From positions 1-26,601 of the forward strand of contig NW_003546962.1 in the NCBI RefSeq assembly GCF_000090795.2: 26,601 nt of DNA. The letters run 5' to 3'. This DNA comes from Amphimedon queenslandica (Eukaryota; Porifera; Demospongiae; Haplosclerida; Niphatidae). A model generated the notes under the pieces. That model saw only the letters and a program-made list of their open reading frames with translations. It made no database searches and was not told the DNA's origin. Position numbers and translations under genes: made by a program. Positions within the stretch are counted from its first letter, which is position 1. Each line of letters opens with the position of its first letter. This document shows positions 1 through 10,379 of the stretch, one piece after another.

Positions 1-2
1 AG

Positions 3-663
3 ATCAAAGAGCTACATCAATTCCTCAAAGAACAACGGAACAAAGGAATCATATCAGACTTCTGGTTTTCTCATAAAATTGAATGGAGGCTTATTCCTGA
101 GCATGGTCCTAATTTTGGGGGACTCTGGGAAGCAGCAGTCAAAAGTACTAAGACACATCTCAAACGGATTATGGGAGATGATAAGTTATCATTTCAAGAA
201 TTCGCCACAGTACAAACACAAATAGAAGCATGTCTTAATAGTCGTCCTCTAGTATATACTGGCTCACCTGATGATGACAGTATTGAAATTCAAACTACAG
301 GGCATTTCCTGATTGGACAGTCACTATGCTCATTAACTGACCCAGCTTTCTCATATCGTTCCCTCTCACTACTCAAACGTTAGGATCTCTGTCAGAATTT
401 AGTACGTCATTTCCGGAACCAGTGGTCAGAGGAGTATCTCACATCACTCAACTAATACAATCAATGGTGGTACCAACAAACAAAGAATTTAGAGGTTGGG
501 GACATAGTTCTATTGAAAGAGGATGGCATAGTTCCTGCTGCGTGGCCTATGGCTCATATCGTCAATGTTTACCCTGGAAAAGATTCGCTAGTTTGTGTTG
601 TCTGTTAAAACAGTCAAAGGAGTGGTACAAGCGACCTGTGAGTAAAGTTGCTGTATTATTATC
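3..663 (+). pseudogene. BEL/Pao retrotransposon pol, integrase C-terminus
   Basis: This is the 3' end of a BEL/Pao polyprotein; the rest lies left of the window. In frame from base 3 it reads the integrase tail with WRLIPEHGPNFGGLWEAAVK, then QIEACLNSRPL and GHFLIG, which are hallmarks of the Pao integrase and the domain that follows it (DUF5641, as I know the family). A stop at 381-383 replaces what is normally a Trp-containing stretch. The same frame continues with LCQNLVRHF, then another stop near 453, then NLEVGDIVLLKEDGIVPAAW and VYPGKDSLV, the usual end of the family. After about 600 the frame shifts twice to reach YKRPVSKVAVLL. So the domain order is intact but at least two stops and two frameshifts make it a dead copy. 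Identity of the family is secure; exact end is approximate. Confidence 0.85.
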
Positions 664-767
664 ATCTGACTCTAATGTTGAATATTCAATGATTACGTGT
701 ATATGTTTGTTTTACTTATTATTATTATGTATTGTATTACTCCTCTTTTCGTTCTCTTTCAGACAGT

Positions 768-800
768 GTGTCTTAGGCCGGCAGTATGTTGGCATTTGTA
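768..800 (+). repeat. Possible start of BEL/Pao 3' LTR
   Basis: About 120 bases after the pol end lies AGGCCGGCAGTA followed by TGTTGGCATTTG. BEL-type LTRs often begin TGTTGG directly after a purine-rich tract, so the 3' LTR may begin near 786. I could not find a matching LTR or a clear end (expected ...CA) because the 5' half of the element is outside the window. The call is tentative. Confidence 0.3.
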
Positions 801-811
801 TGATGTCAATT

Positions 812-1370
812 TAATTTTAATTTTTCTGTACTTATAATAAGAGAGTTCTTTTGGTATGATAACTTGAGCTACCAACTTCATGTGGCTGGATAGAACGCTG
901 CATTTCTTGTACATAGCTGCCCTAACTCACATCAGCTAAAAGACATTTATAGAACACAGAACTAACTGTAACTAACTAAAAGACTTCACAGATTTTAAAA
1001 CACTAGACATAACTAACTAAAATTCACAGTATCTGAACTAAAACATTCTACAAGCTTGTCTATCAAAGCCATCAGACTCATTGTACAAACAATACATATT
1101 GAATGCATACAAGTGATCACATAGTTTACATGTGGCATATTGTAAGTTATTAGCCTCACAGCGGACACAATGGCAAGTAATGATGAATTTGGAATGATTT
1201 TTCAAAAGCTTGTTACTCATCAAGTAGATGAAGAAATCGATTGGCTGGCATTAATTTAGAAAGAAAAGTACTACTTAACACAAAAAAGAAATACATACAA
1301 TCTCATTAACTTCAAAATTGATTAATGATTATATAATACACTTTTTCATAACTAACCACTACCATTACAA
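812..1370. other. No gene seen; AT-rich spacer or LTR remnant
   Basis: Short open frames here have no recognisable motif. The text contains repeated CTAACTAAAA words near 970-1020. Part of it could be the rest of the BEL/Pao 3' LTR. Confidence 0.4.
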
Positions 1371-1611
1371 TATGTGACCATAATTGACAAAAGGTACCTC
1401 ATGGCAGATAGCAAAATTCATCGTTAAAATAAAAATATCAACCTGTGAGTGCTCTGTTAGACAACCATTGCTTCCAGAAGTTACATAGTAACTTTTTGCA
1501 TCTTTTGGAGTAATTTTATGATTAATGGAGCTCAGAAAGGTGTTTTTTTAGGCTATAAAGACCAATTGTTCTGTCCAACATAAGGTACCTTTTGTCAATT
1601 ATGGTCACATA
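1371..1611. mobile_element. MITE copy A, 241 bp
   Basis: The first 29 bases (1371-1399) and the last 29 (1583-1611) are perfect inverted repeats, beginning TATGTGACCATAATTGAC. Counting the outer TA as a target duplication would make the element TGTGACC...GGTCACA flanked by TA, as in Tc1/mariner-type MITEs. There is no coding capacity. A second copy with the same ends and a similar interior (shared words such as AACTTTTTGCATCTT and TCAACCTGTGAGTGCT) lies at 14796-15038, which shows that this is a mobile family and not a chance hairpin. Confidence 0.9.
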
Positions 1612-1730
1612 TAGTATTGACGTTAATAACTAACTATAATATTACTAACTATAACTAATAGTAATTCAGAAATTTCATAACCAACTATATTACCAACTGA
1701 AAGTTCAAAATGTAATATAAATCATTATGA

Positions 1731-1760
1731 CATGTACCCATAACTGATCCCAATAATATA
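1731..1760 (+). repeat. 30-bp direct repeat, first copy
   Basis: CATGTACCCATAACTGATCC and the following 10 bases recur at 2814-2843 with two mismatches in 30. The copies are about 1.08 kb apart in the same orientation. They might be the ends of an old element or relics of one dispersed repeat. Confidence 0.5.
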
Positions 1761-2813
1761 CTTTTTTGCTAGTCTGCATTATAATCATGTTAATTATTTG
1801 CTGATTCAGCATAGTCTATCATCTATGCACTGGCGACTTCATATGTCACAAGGGGTGGTGATAGTATTGTCAACCTACCTTCATAATAGACTTGTGCATA
1901 AATTTACTTCATCATTATTATACACACTATTTAGTGTGTACATTGTATGTGTAATAAATGTTATTCAGATGCCTACAGTGTGCATGCGTTAGTAAAAATG
2001 ATGTGTGACTAATCCCATTAACAAAAGTCACCAAAAGTTGCATGCAATCTATGATGTATTTTTAGGTTTATTTCACAAGACAATAAGCTGTTCACACCTT
2101 TTGAATAAAGGATAACAATCACCAACGACGTTATACTGGTAAATACATAATGTACATGTATTTGTATATGTTATATCTAGAAAATTTAGACAGTTACAAT
2201 TTGTGAATTACATGCTATGCTATAGAGTTTTATTGAATTGTAGACTAAAATACTTTTGAATGCACTTCATTTCACCAAATTATACTTAACCTAAGTTTCT
2301 AGCCATGCCAGTAGTTTGTGTATTGGTTATATAGTGTGACAGACAGAATTCCTGCTATGTATGTGTACTTTCAAATCAGTAGTACACGTACTTGATGTTC
2401 CATTAACCATGCATGCTTTTTAATAGAATTCATTAATGTTCAATTGCTGTATTTCATTAGAATTGCAGCTACACTGTCTCTAACAAATTTCCAATTTTAT
2501 AAGAATAATTAATATTTTCATTTATTTTTTCTAGCTTTCTACCTCCTTCCTATCGTTCCTTCTTATGACCTTTATTCACTCCATATTATCTTTGTCTCTA
2601 TTCTCGCATATTTATAAGTAAAATATCAGCTTCTACATTGTATGCCTGTATTATAATTGTCAGAGGAATGTGTCACACCATGTGTTAAACAGGCTTAGTT
2701 GAATGTATATGTACTTCAGCATTTCTTATCACTTTTGTTTTTCTTTGTCATTCTTCCTCTCTCAGTTTTGCTTAATTAATTAAGAGCATGATGCTGTACA
2801 ATATGCATGTAAC

Positions 2814-2843
2814 CATGTACCCATAAATGATCCCAATAATAAA
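2814..2843 (+). repeat. 30-bp direct repeat, second copy
   Basis: Partner of the repeat at 1731-1760; it differs by AACTGA versus AAATGA and one base near the end. Similarity fades quickly outside the 30 bases. Confidence 0.5.
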
Positions 2844-3050
2844 CATATTTATAGATATGCTGATTTTCCAAAATCACCTCTGATGCAGCTAGTTTCATAA
2901 TCTGGACACTTATGGGCCACTAAATTGTATATAGTAGTTCATCATTACACACTTGACAGCACTGAAGAAGTTCCTGTTGATAAAACTAATTGTTACAGCC
3001 ATGCACAAAAAACGATGTGATTCATTTTAGCACAAAAAGATATACATAGG

Positions 3051-3366
3051 CATTTGTATGTACAATGTGTATGTACATGTGCATATATGTATGTATGTGC
3101 ATATGCATATATGTATGCATGTATGTATGTACATTTGTATGTACAATATACGTATGTATGTAAAAATGTGCATGCATGTATGTATGTATTATGTACATTG
3201 TGTATGTATTATATGTACATATGTATTTTGTCTATGTATGTATGTACATTTGTATATATGCATACATGTACGTATGTACATTTCTATGTACAATAAGTAT
3301 GCACGTATGTATGTCTGTACTATGCGTACTCATGTATGTGTGTATGTATGTATGTACAAGTATGTG
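3051..3366. repeat. ATGT-type degenerate tandem repeat
   Basis: About 315 bases are built almost wholly from TGTA, CATG and ATGTAC words, with runs such as ATGTATGTATGT, mixed with GTGCAT and GTACAT. All three plus-strand frames stay open through it and give runs of Met, Tyr, Val and Cys, an artefact of the repeat. It is a decayed microsatellite with purine-pyrimidine alternation. Confidence 0.9.
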
Positions 3367-3370
3367 TAAT

Positions 3371-4049
3371 AGGTCAAGCATGGACAACGGAGAGTTCCTT
3401 TCTAGGCTAGCAGCTTTTGCTTTACTGATCTCTCTCTTTCTCCACTTAATGGCTCCTTCTTTTCCCTCTCTCCCCCTGTTTCAACAACTGGTTTTTTTCA
3501 AGCCACCCATAGTACAAAAGATTGTAGTTCTCAATATCTTGGAAATTTTCGAAGAGTCATGAAATTTATTTATATAGGATTGTTGTTAAGAAGCCTCCTT
3601 CATGCTTTAATGAGTCATTGGAAGGATCATTGATTTTAATCTCTACAACATATTCATCTTTGTACTTTCATGCAATAACGCATTTTACTAGACAACAAAT
3701 GTAATGTAAATACATGGAACACATGTAGGTTTACTATAAAATTAATAACATTCATAAAAGTGTCCACAAATTTTTTTGATTGTAGTTCTTCTTTATGATA
3801 AACAATTTTTATTGTAGTGATAGTGTTCCTGGCAATACAGTGAAGAAGGTGGTATGAGGCAAGTGATTATGTCAGAATACTTTACTTCAAAAGCACAAAG
3901 CATTTTGTTGAAGCAGATGACATTCAAATGCTTTACTTTTTTTATTATCTTATTTTTATAGTCTGAAATACATCTAATATCCATATTGTTGGCTTTCATG
4001 AAGCCTTTTTTGTCCCATTTTCTGTCTTCCACTCCCACTCACTACCAAG
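3371..4049. other. No confident gene; pyrimidine-rich then AT-rich
   Basis: At 3376-3560 an open frame could encode a peptide starting MDNGEFLSRL with a hydrophobic stretch, but it sits in a low-complexity CT-rich tract and no family is recognisable. The minus frame 3793-4038 directly follows the zinc-finger remnant and could be its continuation, but I cannot confirm this. Confidence 0.35.
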
Positions 4050-4740
4050 AGAGATTGCCTCTGTTTTCTATAATATTTCATTAATTATAAGTTTTGTAGT
4101 TGTTATTATTACTAACCACATAATTAAATTCTGTTTCAAAGTACTTCTCTCTATGATGCCATGATCATACATTGCCAAATAAATCTTCATGTCTACATGC
4201 AACTAGCTACTTTCGTTATGACACTTGGATCATTTATGCCAGCATCATTTAGTACCCTTTGAACATTGTCACTTATGAAACGAAGGATTAAGTGCAGTAG
4301 CAAAATTTTTCAATGTCAACTATGACCAAGTGATAGTTTATTAGCAACCCTCATTTTAGAAAAAAAGCTGTGCTTCTCTCACTATCCAGAGGCAAGTCAT
4401 TGCTACTTTGTGAGGAATCAATATAAAGATTCACAATCATCAGTACTCACATGATTGTCATTCACATGAACAAAATGATTGACATTATCTTTTAATGTGT
4501 ACTCTTTATATTTCATTAATTTAATATTATTGTTATAGCATGTGGCACATACCAGTGACTGTAGTGTATTCTCTTTATGAAGTCTTTGAATGTGCTATTT
4601 TAGGCTGTCCCAAGTTATGAAAGATTGTCCACAGAAGTGACAGTACACTATTTTGGAAGGAAAGATTGTAGTTTCATGTCATAGTCTTATGAGCCTTAAA
4701 GATGACTTGTTTCTAAACTCTAAAAATCACAGTAGTTGCA
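4050..4740 (-). pseudogene. Broken C2H2 zinc-finger gene, mobile-associated type
   Basis: Read on the minus strand from about 4660, YCHFCGQSFITWDSLK, a stop, then HIQRLHKE gives a canonical C2H2 finger (C-x2-C, F and L core, H-x4-H). Just before it (about 4735-4690) CDF, a stop and SLETSHL, with KAHKT in a neighbouring frame, look like a decayed second finger. Downstream come an acidic/serine segment (IDSSQSSNDLPLDSERS), then FFSKMRVANKLSL and VDIEKF, and near 4100-4160 HREKYFETEFNYV. From memory, this order (fingers, Ser/Asp stretch, a K-R-L helix, then a Y-F basic motif) resembles zinc-finger proteins that are multicopy in cnidarian, fish and sponge genomes and tend to travel with mobile DNA. 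Several stops and frame changes show it is dead. The finger is certain; the family comparison is moderate. Confidence 0.6.
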
Positions 4741-4777
4741 GATGTAGATAAATATTGCCTCTGATTGTTGTGTGAGA

Positions 4778-4797
4778 GAGAGAGAGATGAGAGTGAG
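4778..4797. repeat. Short GA microsatellite
   Basis: GAGAGAGAGAGA followed by TGAGAGTGAG; a small simple repeat about 80 bases before the hairpin. Confidence 0.8.
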
Positions 4798-4870
4798 TGT
4801 AAGTGAAGGAAAGGGAGCTACACCTCAAGTGTGGATTTTAATGTTTTTTGGCGGTAGTTCCTACAGGTGC

Positions 4871-4977
4871 TGCTAAAGAAGAATGCAGCTGGTTTGCTAA
4901 GGGAATGCAGCTGGAACTGGGATCGCTGTGATCCCAGCTGCATTCCCTTAGCAACACATCTGCATTCTTCCTAAGCA
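4871..4977. repeat. Nested hairpin with tandem-duplicated arms
   Basis: The inner arms 4895-4914 and 4934-4953 (TGCTAAGGGAATGCAGCTGG and its complement) pair perfectly over 20 bases. The outer arms 4871-4894 and 4954-4977 pair imperfectly and are diverged versions of the same word, TGCTAA..GAATGCAG. The loop holds a further small palindrome, GGGATC..GATCCC. Each side is therefore a tandem pair of one 22-24-base unit and the whole folds back on itself. It may be a foldback element, a cruciform, or, if transcribed, a long RNA hairpin. No coding motif overlaps it. Confidence 0.85.
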
Positions 4978-5098
4978 ACACTATTGTGTATCTATAGCTT
5001 CCCAGCTATTAGACTTAATGTGGATCTACGATTGTGGTGGTTACCTCATCAGGCACGTCTTCTAACTCTTCTTTCTCTGCTCTCCTTCAATCCTTCAG

Positions 5099-6028
5099 TT
5101 CAGGCAGAACCAATTAACTTTATTGACGCTACAGTGGAAGAATTAATGGATTTGGTAAAATAATTGTGGAAAAGTATATAATATATGTATTAATTATGGT
5201 ATGATCATGAGTTTGTCATATCATGTTAAAAGTTATATGGCTTGGAAAATGATATTGATGGTGAATCAGTGTTGTCTTTGTCACAAGTTGATGAACTTTA
5301 GCATTTGGTCCCTCAGAGTGGTCTACCAATAAGATTAAAGAGGACTGAACAATAAGTAAAGTAATAGAAGTGCAGGTGTGATGTACTTTTAATGACAAGC
5401 AGGAAACTCAATCACCACTCAATTCACTCCATACAATATCTCTACCTGAATATTTATTTTGTCAATCATATGATGCTGACACTAGTAATCTTCTTTAGAA
5501 CTAAGAGAACCAACAGTACTTCCTCCTCTTGAAGATGCACCAATATGCACTTTGATTACTAAAGGCAAGTATTTCTTTAATCAAATACAAACAAGGATGT
5601 AAAACATAATTATATGTATACATGTGTAAGCATAAATTATTTTGTTCCTTACTTATCATACTACTACTAATATACATGTACATGTATATCTTTAAGTTAT
5701 GAATACAAAACAGCTAGTCATTTATAACTTGTCTTTCCATCATATAGAATCACCTCCTTATTGTAAATGAGAACATCAAGAGCAAACTACAACTAAGAAA
5801 ATATTAGCCAAAGATATTATCAAAATCAGACAACTTTTAATAAATTGCCCAGTACTAATTGTAGTTTCATCATCTGTGTCAACAGCTTTATTCCAAAATC
5901 AGATTGAATACTTATCGATGTCTCGAACTCTCAGTAATAAGTACCCATTAATAAATGAAATGGACACAAATGATGGAAGATATTGGGTAAATAGAATTAA
6001 TGCGCACAAAGCAATAAAAGTAATATAG
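5099..6028 (+). pseudogene. Broken multi-exon gene with SAM-like segment
   Basis: Four exon-like pieces read in order on the plus strand. 5099-5154 follows a pyrimidine-rich CAG and gives EPINFIDATVEELMDL, ending before GTAAAA. 5245-5355 gives ENDIDGESVLSLSQVDEL, a stop, then LVPQSG and RLKRTEQ, the helix pattern of a SAM domain (EHDIDG...LL.L...DL..LG). 5499-5564 gives ELREPTVLPPLEDAP. 5748-6028 starts after ATAG and gives SPPYCK, a TGA, EHQEQTTTKK, ALFQNQIEYLSMSRTLSNKY and YWVNRI, ending in TAG. From memory, similar SAM-plus-KYP...YW proteins are multicopy in sponges. Stops at 5768-5770 and in exon 2, and no AG before exon 2, mark it as a pseudogene. The role is unknown; SAM domains usually bind proteins or RNA. 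No matching start exon was found upstream. Confidence 0.55.
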
Positions 6029-6994
6029 TACATGACATATAAAGAATCATTTAATGCAGGTTTTTGTGAAAGATAATTTCCTACAATAATTTTGAAACAA
6101 TGGACAATTTTCACAGCCAGTTTTAGTAATTTAGCACACTTACAGGCAAAACAACAGAGTAAAATGTGTACCAAAAAAGATTCATTATTGTACGAGTAAG
6201 ACATTTGCATTGGAGAAAGAATAAGTTTTAGCTCATTTCCACACAAACCACTGGAGGAAAGAGGTGTGTGTGGTGTCCAGGTTGTGATACTGGGCTCCAT
6301 TTTTAGCCTTGTTGTTTGACTTCTGAATAATGGAAAGTTACCAATGTTTGCTAAACATCGTTTACAGACATGATCTACATTGTATTACAACAATTACAAT
6401 CGTTTTTGTCTCTTTAATGAGTTATAACATATTTTCCTTCATTTTGACTAAATGTCGACTTGTACTAATAATCATGAAACATCCTCCCACTGGATAAATT
6501 AACTAATTTTAACCCAGACCATGAAAGGGTTAAAAAAGTGCACCATCTTAATCTTTGGAGGATGAAGTAGAGAAGTGATTTGGTTGTTCTCACACTTTTA
6601 AATGCATCCAGACCTCCTGCTCCTTGGACTGTTCCATGTGGGGCCAGTAAATCAATATAACTTATCATTCGCTGTGACAAATTGACAATTCAAGTACTAA
6701 AGGTATAATGATAATGCTGTGTGAATTATTATGGACAATGACAGGAAGAATTCAATTTAAGCAAGGTGCTGGAGAGAAGTCTGCCATAAGCTGGCAGTAG
6801 CAAGCTTTTAGAACATTGCAAGGGAAATTAAAGTTTATGGCTGTTGTAAGTGATTTTGTTATTCATACATAAAATTGTAAGAGTACAGATAAAATGCATT
6901 CTTTAATGTCAGATCATAGAGTTTTATATGGATAAAATTCTTATGTATGACAATAGCTACATAATAAAAATGGATAAATGAATTAAAAACAAAT
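6029..6994. other. No gene seen
   Basis: Neither strand shows a recognisable motif. The minus frame 5899-6300 is largely the reverse of the exon at 5748-6028 and the frame 6465-6680 has no family signal. Further 3' exons of the broken SAM-like gene could lie here undetected. Confidence 0.4.
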
Positions 6995-7080
6995 GGTTTG
7001 ATTGCACTCCTCCCATATTTTATCAATAATTATTTACTATTCAGTCATAATCTTTATAAAGGGAGGAGCACAAACAAACC
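6995..7080. repeat. 86-bp foldback element
   Basis: The first 20 bases (GGTTTGATTGCACTCCTCCC) and the last 20 (7061-7080) are inverted repeats matching at 17 of 20 positions. The 46-base AT-rich core does not pair. No target-site duplication is evident. It is probably a deleted MITE. Confidence 0.6.
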
Positions 7081-8275
7081 CATGATAGCCTTTTAAAAAA
7101 ATGTCCTTGTTAAGGAAAGCTGTCACAATGTTGTCATAATAATAATAATTAACAAATAATTATAAATAATTTTTGGAGGGCACATTGCCCTTTTTCTCAT
7201 TCATGTGACACAATATATTATAACTGTTACTTACAAGTTGGGGCAAGGGTATGCACAGTAGTGCTCTCATTAACCAATGCTTTCAGTCATATTCATTTAC
7301 CTCATATAACTTTACGTTCTCTCTGATGAAATTCCCATCAAACAATATTATTCCTGCATTAATTAGTAAGAGAAATGTATTATTATGCAATAATTGTGAA
7401 AAAACCATGATATTACCCTTGTAGTCTTGCCTTTTTCGGATAGTAATTTATGCATGTTTTATATCCATTTGGTAATACTGTTATATCATTTGGGTGATCA
7501 CATTCATTTTGAAATGTGGGGATTAACAGTTTTTCACTTTTAATGACATCCAATGATGCAGTAAATTGAACTATATAAACCTGTCAGTTGTTATATCACT
7601 TTGATAAAATTAATGACATTTATCTAGTAACACTCATAGTTATCTAGATTTTTATTATCATCTTTGTTATCATCTACATTTTGTCCAGGCATGGCAGAAT
7701 AACGCCCCTCTTCACTTTTAAAATGCTCAAGCTACAATGCATAACTTAAATATTGGTACAGATTAGAAACTGACATATAGAATTTGAAGTTATACTTTAC
7801 TAAACTTTACACAGCTCCTATCTATATATTGTAATTGTGGTTGCCTTGCATCTAGCCATTTGAAGCTAGTATTAAGTTTCATTGTAATGGCAATACCACA
7901 CCTGAAACTGTGAAGCATTAGATTTATTAGCCACTGACACAAAGATTTTGAATTATTGTGATAAAACTATGTAACGAGAGTGCACAATCTTTTAAATCTA
8001 ACATACCTCAACAAGTTATATAATAAAATCAATGAACTCCATTGCGACACAATTGGAAAACTAAAATTCAAAGTAAGAAAATTATTACATTATTTCTTAC
8101 TCTGCACAGATAAATGCCACCGTCAATCTAATTGTTTTGTTTGGGTTCAAGCTTATATAATGTAATGATGAACAGTAGCAATGCACAAATTAACATGCCA
8201 CTTCAGTATGTTTCTACTCTGAAAAACAATATTATTCACATGAGCTCTTTCTTTTTCTTTCAAACACATTGAAAA
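7081..8275. other. No gene seen; AT-rich intergenic
   Basis: Long AT-rich sequence without motif-bearing frames. The frame 7980-8165 (+) has no recognisable content. Confidence 0.45.
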
Positions 8276-8398
8276 TGTTACAAATGTAAAGATCAACAAA
8301 GAGATATAACTGAAGATAAAGACAATAACTGACATGTGTCTCTACAACAATAATTAATAACTCCACCCACATTAATAAAAATAGTAACACATAAAACA
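8276..8398 (-). repeat. Ty3/gypsy 3' LTR
   Basis: On the minus strand it starts TGTTTTATGTG just after a GGGGGGAATAA purine tract (8399-8409) and ends ...GTAACA. The stretch from 8276 to about 8374 matches the other LTR at 12556-12644. The outer end beyond that is poorly conserved, so that boundary is uncertain. Confidence 0.75.
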
Positions 8399-8409
8399 TT
8401 ATTCCCCCC
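8399..8409 (-). other. Polypurine tract
   Basis: On the minus strand this reads GGGGGGAATAA immediately before the inferred LTR start, where the primer for plus-strand DNA synthesis would lie. Confidence 0.6.
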
Positions 8410-8524
8410 ACATAGAAGTTTTTTGTCCAGACATATTATTCTGCTACTTAATAAGTCACAAATGGCCAATACCAATCTGGTTGTCTACAATTTCTTGTAG
8501 GGCGTAGGTAGCACTTGACATATT

Positions 8525-8866
8525 TTAATCAGTTTGTTGTTGGGAATTATCAGGTATAACATCGTCAATAGTTGTAGTAACCCCAGTCATCTCTTGTTCC
8601 TGACTACATTGAGGCAGATCTGGAATCTCCAATTGTGAATCTGGTTCTGGGTCCTCATATCATAGCTTTAGCTTGTTCCTATGTACTACTGCCATTTCGT
8701 TGGTACCTATTAGCTGTACGTAGTAGTTCATTGGACTTGTTCGATTAATAATAGTGTATGGCCCTCTCCATAGTGATGCTAACTTGCAGGTCTTTCCTTT
8801 TGGTACTGCTGGAGTATACAAATAGATATGATCCTCAACCAATGAACTCTCTCCAACTATCTTCAC
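8525..8866 (-). pseudogene. Ty3/gypsy integrase C-terminal end
   Basis: This part of pol carries the family's C-terminal integrase pattern: EDHIYLYTPAVPKGKTCKLA, then WRGPYTII, SPMNYYVQL and VVHRNKLKL, as in the usual G.H.YL..P...G...KL...W.GPY.VI...SP..Y.V...VH.NRLK. It then runs on through an acidic/Gln-rich tail (PDLPQCSQEQEMTG, DNSQQQTD) to a TAA at 8525-8527. This last stretch is open but is cut off from the integrase core by stops upstream. No envelope-like frame follows before the LTR. Confidence 0.8.
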
Positions 8867-8899
8867 TCCTTCCTTTACTATCTGGCGACTTTGACTAGA

Positions 8900-9720
8900 A
8901 TTTAAACAAATTATTTAGCCCAGATTAGTAAGTTATTTTTGAACAAGTTTGACAAAAGAAGGAAGCAGTTCCCGTGAGTCTGATACCTGATTATGGAACA
9001 TCACATCAATGGGGTGTTTTGGTGATTCACCAAAATTAGCTATAAAGGGAGTAAAACCAGTTGAATCATTAATTGATACACCATAGGTAAATAATACTCA
9101 TTGCAATTCTGTATCCCAATTTTGTTGATTCTGATCAATCGATTTGGCTAACATGTCTTTCAAAGTACAGTTGAACCTTTCCACCTGACCATTTTCTTGG
9201 GGATAATAAGCTTAAGTCTGTTTTCTGGAGATACAAAGTAGCTTACACAGTTGATCGATAACTTGATTACATAAATTAGCCCCTTGGTCACTCTGTAAAT
9301 TTGTGGGAAAGCTATATTGACAGACAATTTCATCAACGAGTACCATGGTTAAAGTAACACTATCAATTGCTTGTAGTGGGAAAGCCTCCACCCATTTTGT
9401 GAATTTATCAGTCACTACTGAGGTGTAACAATTTCCTTTGTCTGTCACTGGAAGGGGACCAGTTATGTCCCAGGATAACCACTCAAAGGGATAAAACGAT
9501 TTAGTTTCACCAACCGGTGTTGCTGTGGTTGGGTTAGGTGACTTCTGGAGTTGACACACCCGACATGATTTCACAAAGTGTTCCACAGCTCGTTCATATC
9601 CTAGCCAGTAGAACCGTTTCTTCCCCATTGTCTTGAGGACACAACAGTGACCAGAGTGATCATGTAGCTGTACCAACACTGTACGCTCGAGTATTAATGG
9701 GACTATTATTTGCTGTGTGA
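8900..9720 (-). pseudogene. Ty3/gypsy integrase core
   Basis: Read in order on the minus strand: a zinc-binding region with HDHSGH...YWLGYE...CRVCQ; the first catalytic Asp in LSWDITGPLPVTDKGN; TDKFTKWVEAFPLQ; the second Asp in LQSDQGANL; a stop near 9212; then AYYPQENGQVER, which carries the catalytic Glu. FTYGVSINDSTG and FGESPKHPIDV follow. Thus all three DDE residues are visible although a stop lies between the second and the third. The expected job was insertion of retrotransposon DNA. As the frame is interrupted, the copy cannot make an intact enzyme. Confidence 0.88.
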
Positions 9721-10019
9721 CCTGTGTTACTACTACTACGACAAGACTGACAGCACTCCATCACTAAGCACTCCTTCATCACTATGAAAGAAACGATGAC
9801 TTCGTCTCTAACCCAAGAGGTTTCTGACCAGCTGTAAAGGCATTAAGGACCTTTCCAAAAAACTATCTCTCTCCTGAGCTTAATATTAACTGGATTACAT
9901 ATCAAGTGGAAAGAACATACCACACCAGGAGCTCTTGACAAGGCATCTGCAATGCAATTTGCCTGTCTTGGCTTGTACCGAATGGTGCAGTAAAATTGTT
10001 GTAAAAAAGGATCCATCAA

Positions 10020-10290
10020 GCTGTCCTGCCTCCTGTGTCATTCAAGCCACGTAAAGACGTCAGTGGAGTATGATCAGTTAAAAGGGTAAAATTGAAACCA
10101 TATACTTTGGGAAAAATTCCTTTACCGCCTCAATGATACCAAGGGCTTCCCTGTCTATAGTGGAATAGTTCCCTTCAGCCTTAGTTGGTTGACGGCACCA
10201 ATATGCTACTAGTACTTCTTTACCCTCCTGTACCTGACTCAAGGTTGCTCCAATGACCACCCAGATGCATCAGTAGAAACAAAAAACTGC
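10020..10290 (-). pseudogene. Ty3/gypsy RNase H
   Basis: The motif STDASG begins the domain (catalytic Asp). It is followed in a shifted frame by IGATLSQVQEGKEVLVAYW, then AEGNYSTIDREALGIIEAVK, which holds the catalytic Glu of the family, and later TDHTPL near 10070. This is the standard Ty3 RNase H that removes RNA from the RNA:DNA hybrid. A frame change between the first Asp and the rest breaks it. It lies between the RT and the integrase, as expected. Confidence 0.82.
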
Positions 10291-10379
10291 TCCTCAAAGG
10301 AAGGGTATGCTAAGATAGGAGGAGTGGTAAGTAATAATTTAAATTTATCAAAAGAATTGCGGCAGTCACTTGTCCATTG

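Larger units (their letters stand above)
1612..3050. other. No gene seen; intergenic
   Basis: AT-rich sequence with no coding motif on either strand. The open frame at 1798-1992 shows no domain or composition signal. The only structure I found is a 30-base direct repeat (listed separately). Confidence 0.45.

Noticed and set aside
3376..3560. Possible secreted small protein starting MDNGEFLSRL
   Set aside because: The hydrophobic stretch comes from a CT-rich low-complexity tract, and there is no supporting homologue, splice site or neighbouring exon that I can see.
3054..3562. Three overlapping plus-strand frames rich in Met, Tyr, Cys and Val
   Set aside because: They are translations of the ATGT tandem repeat; frame choice makes no difference to openness, and the non-repeat tail has no family signal.
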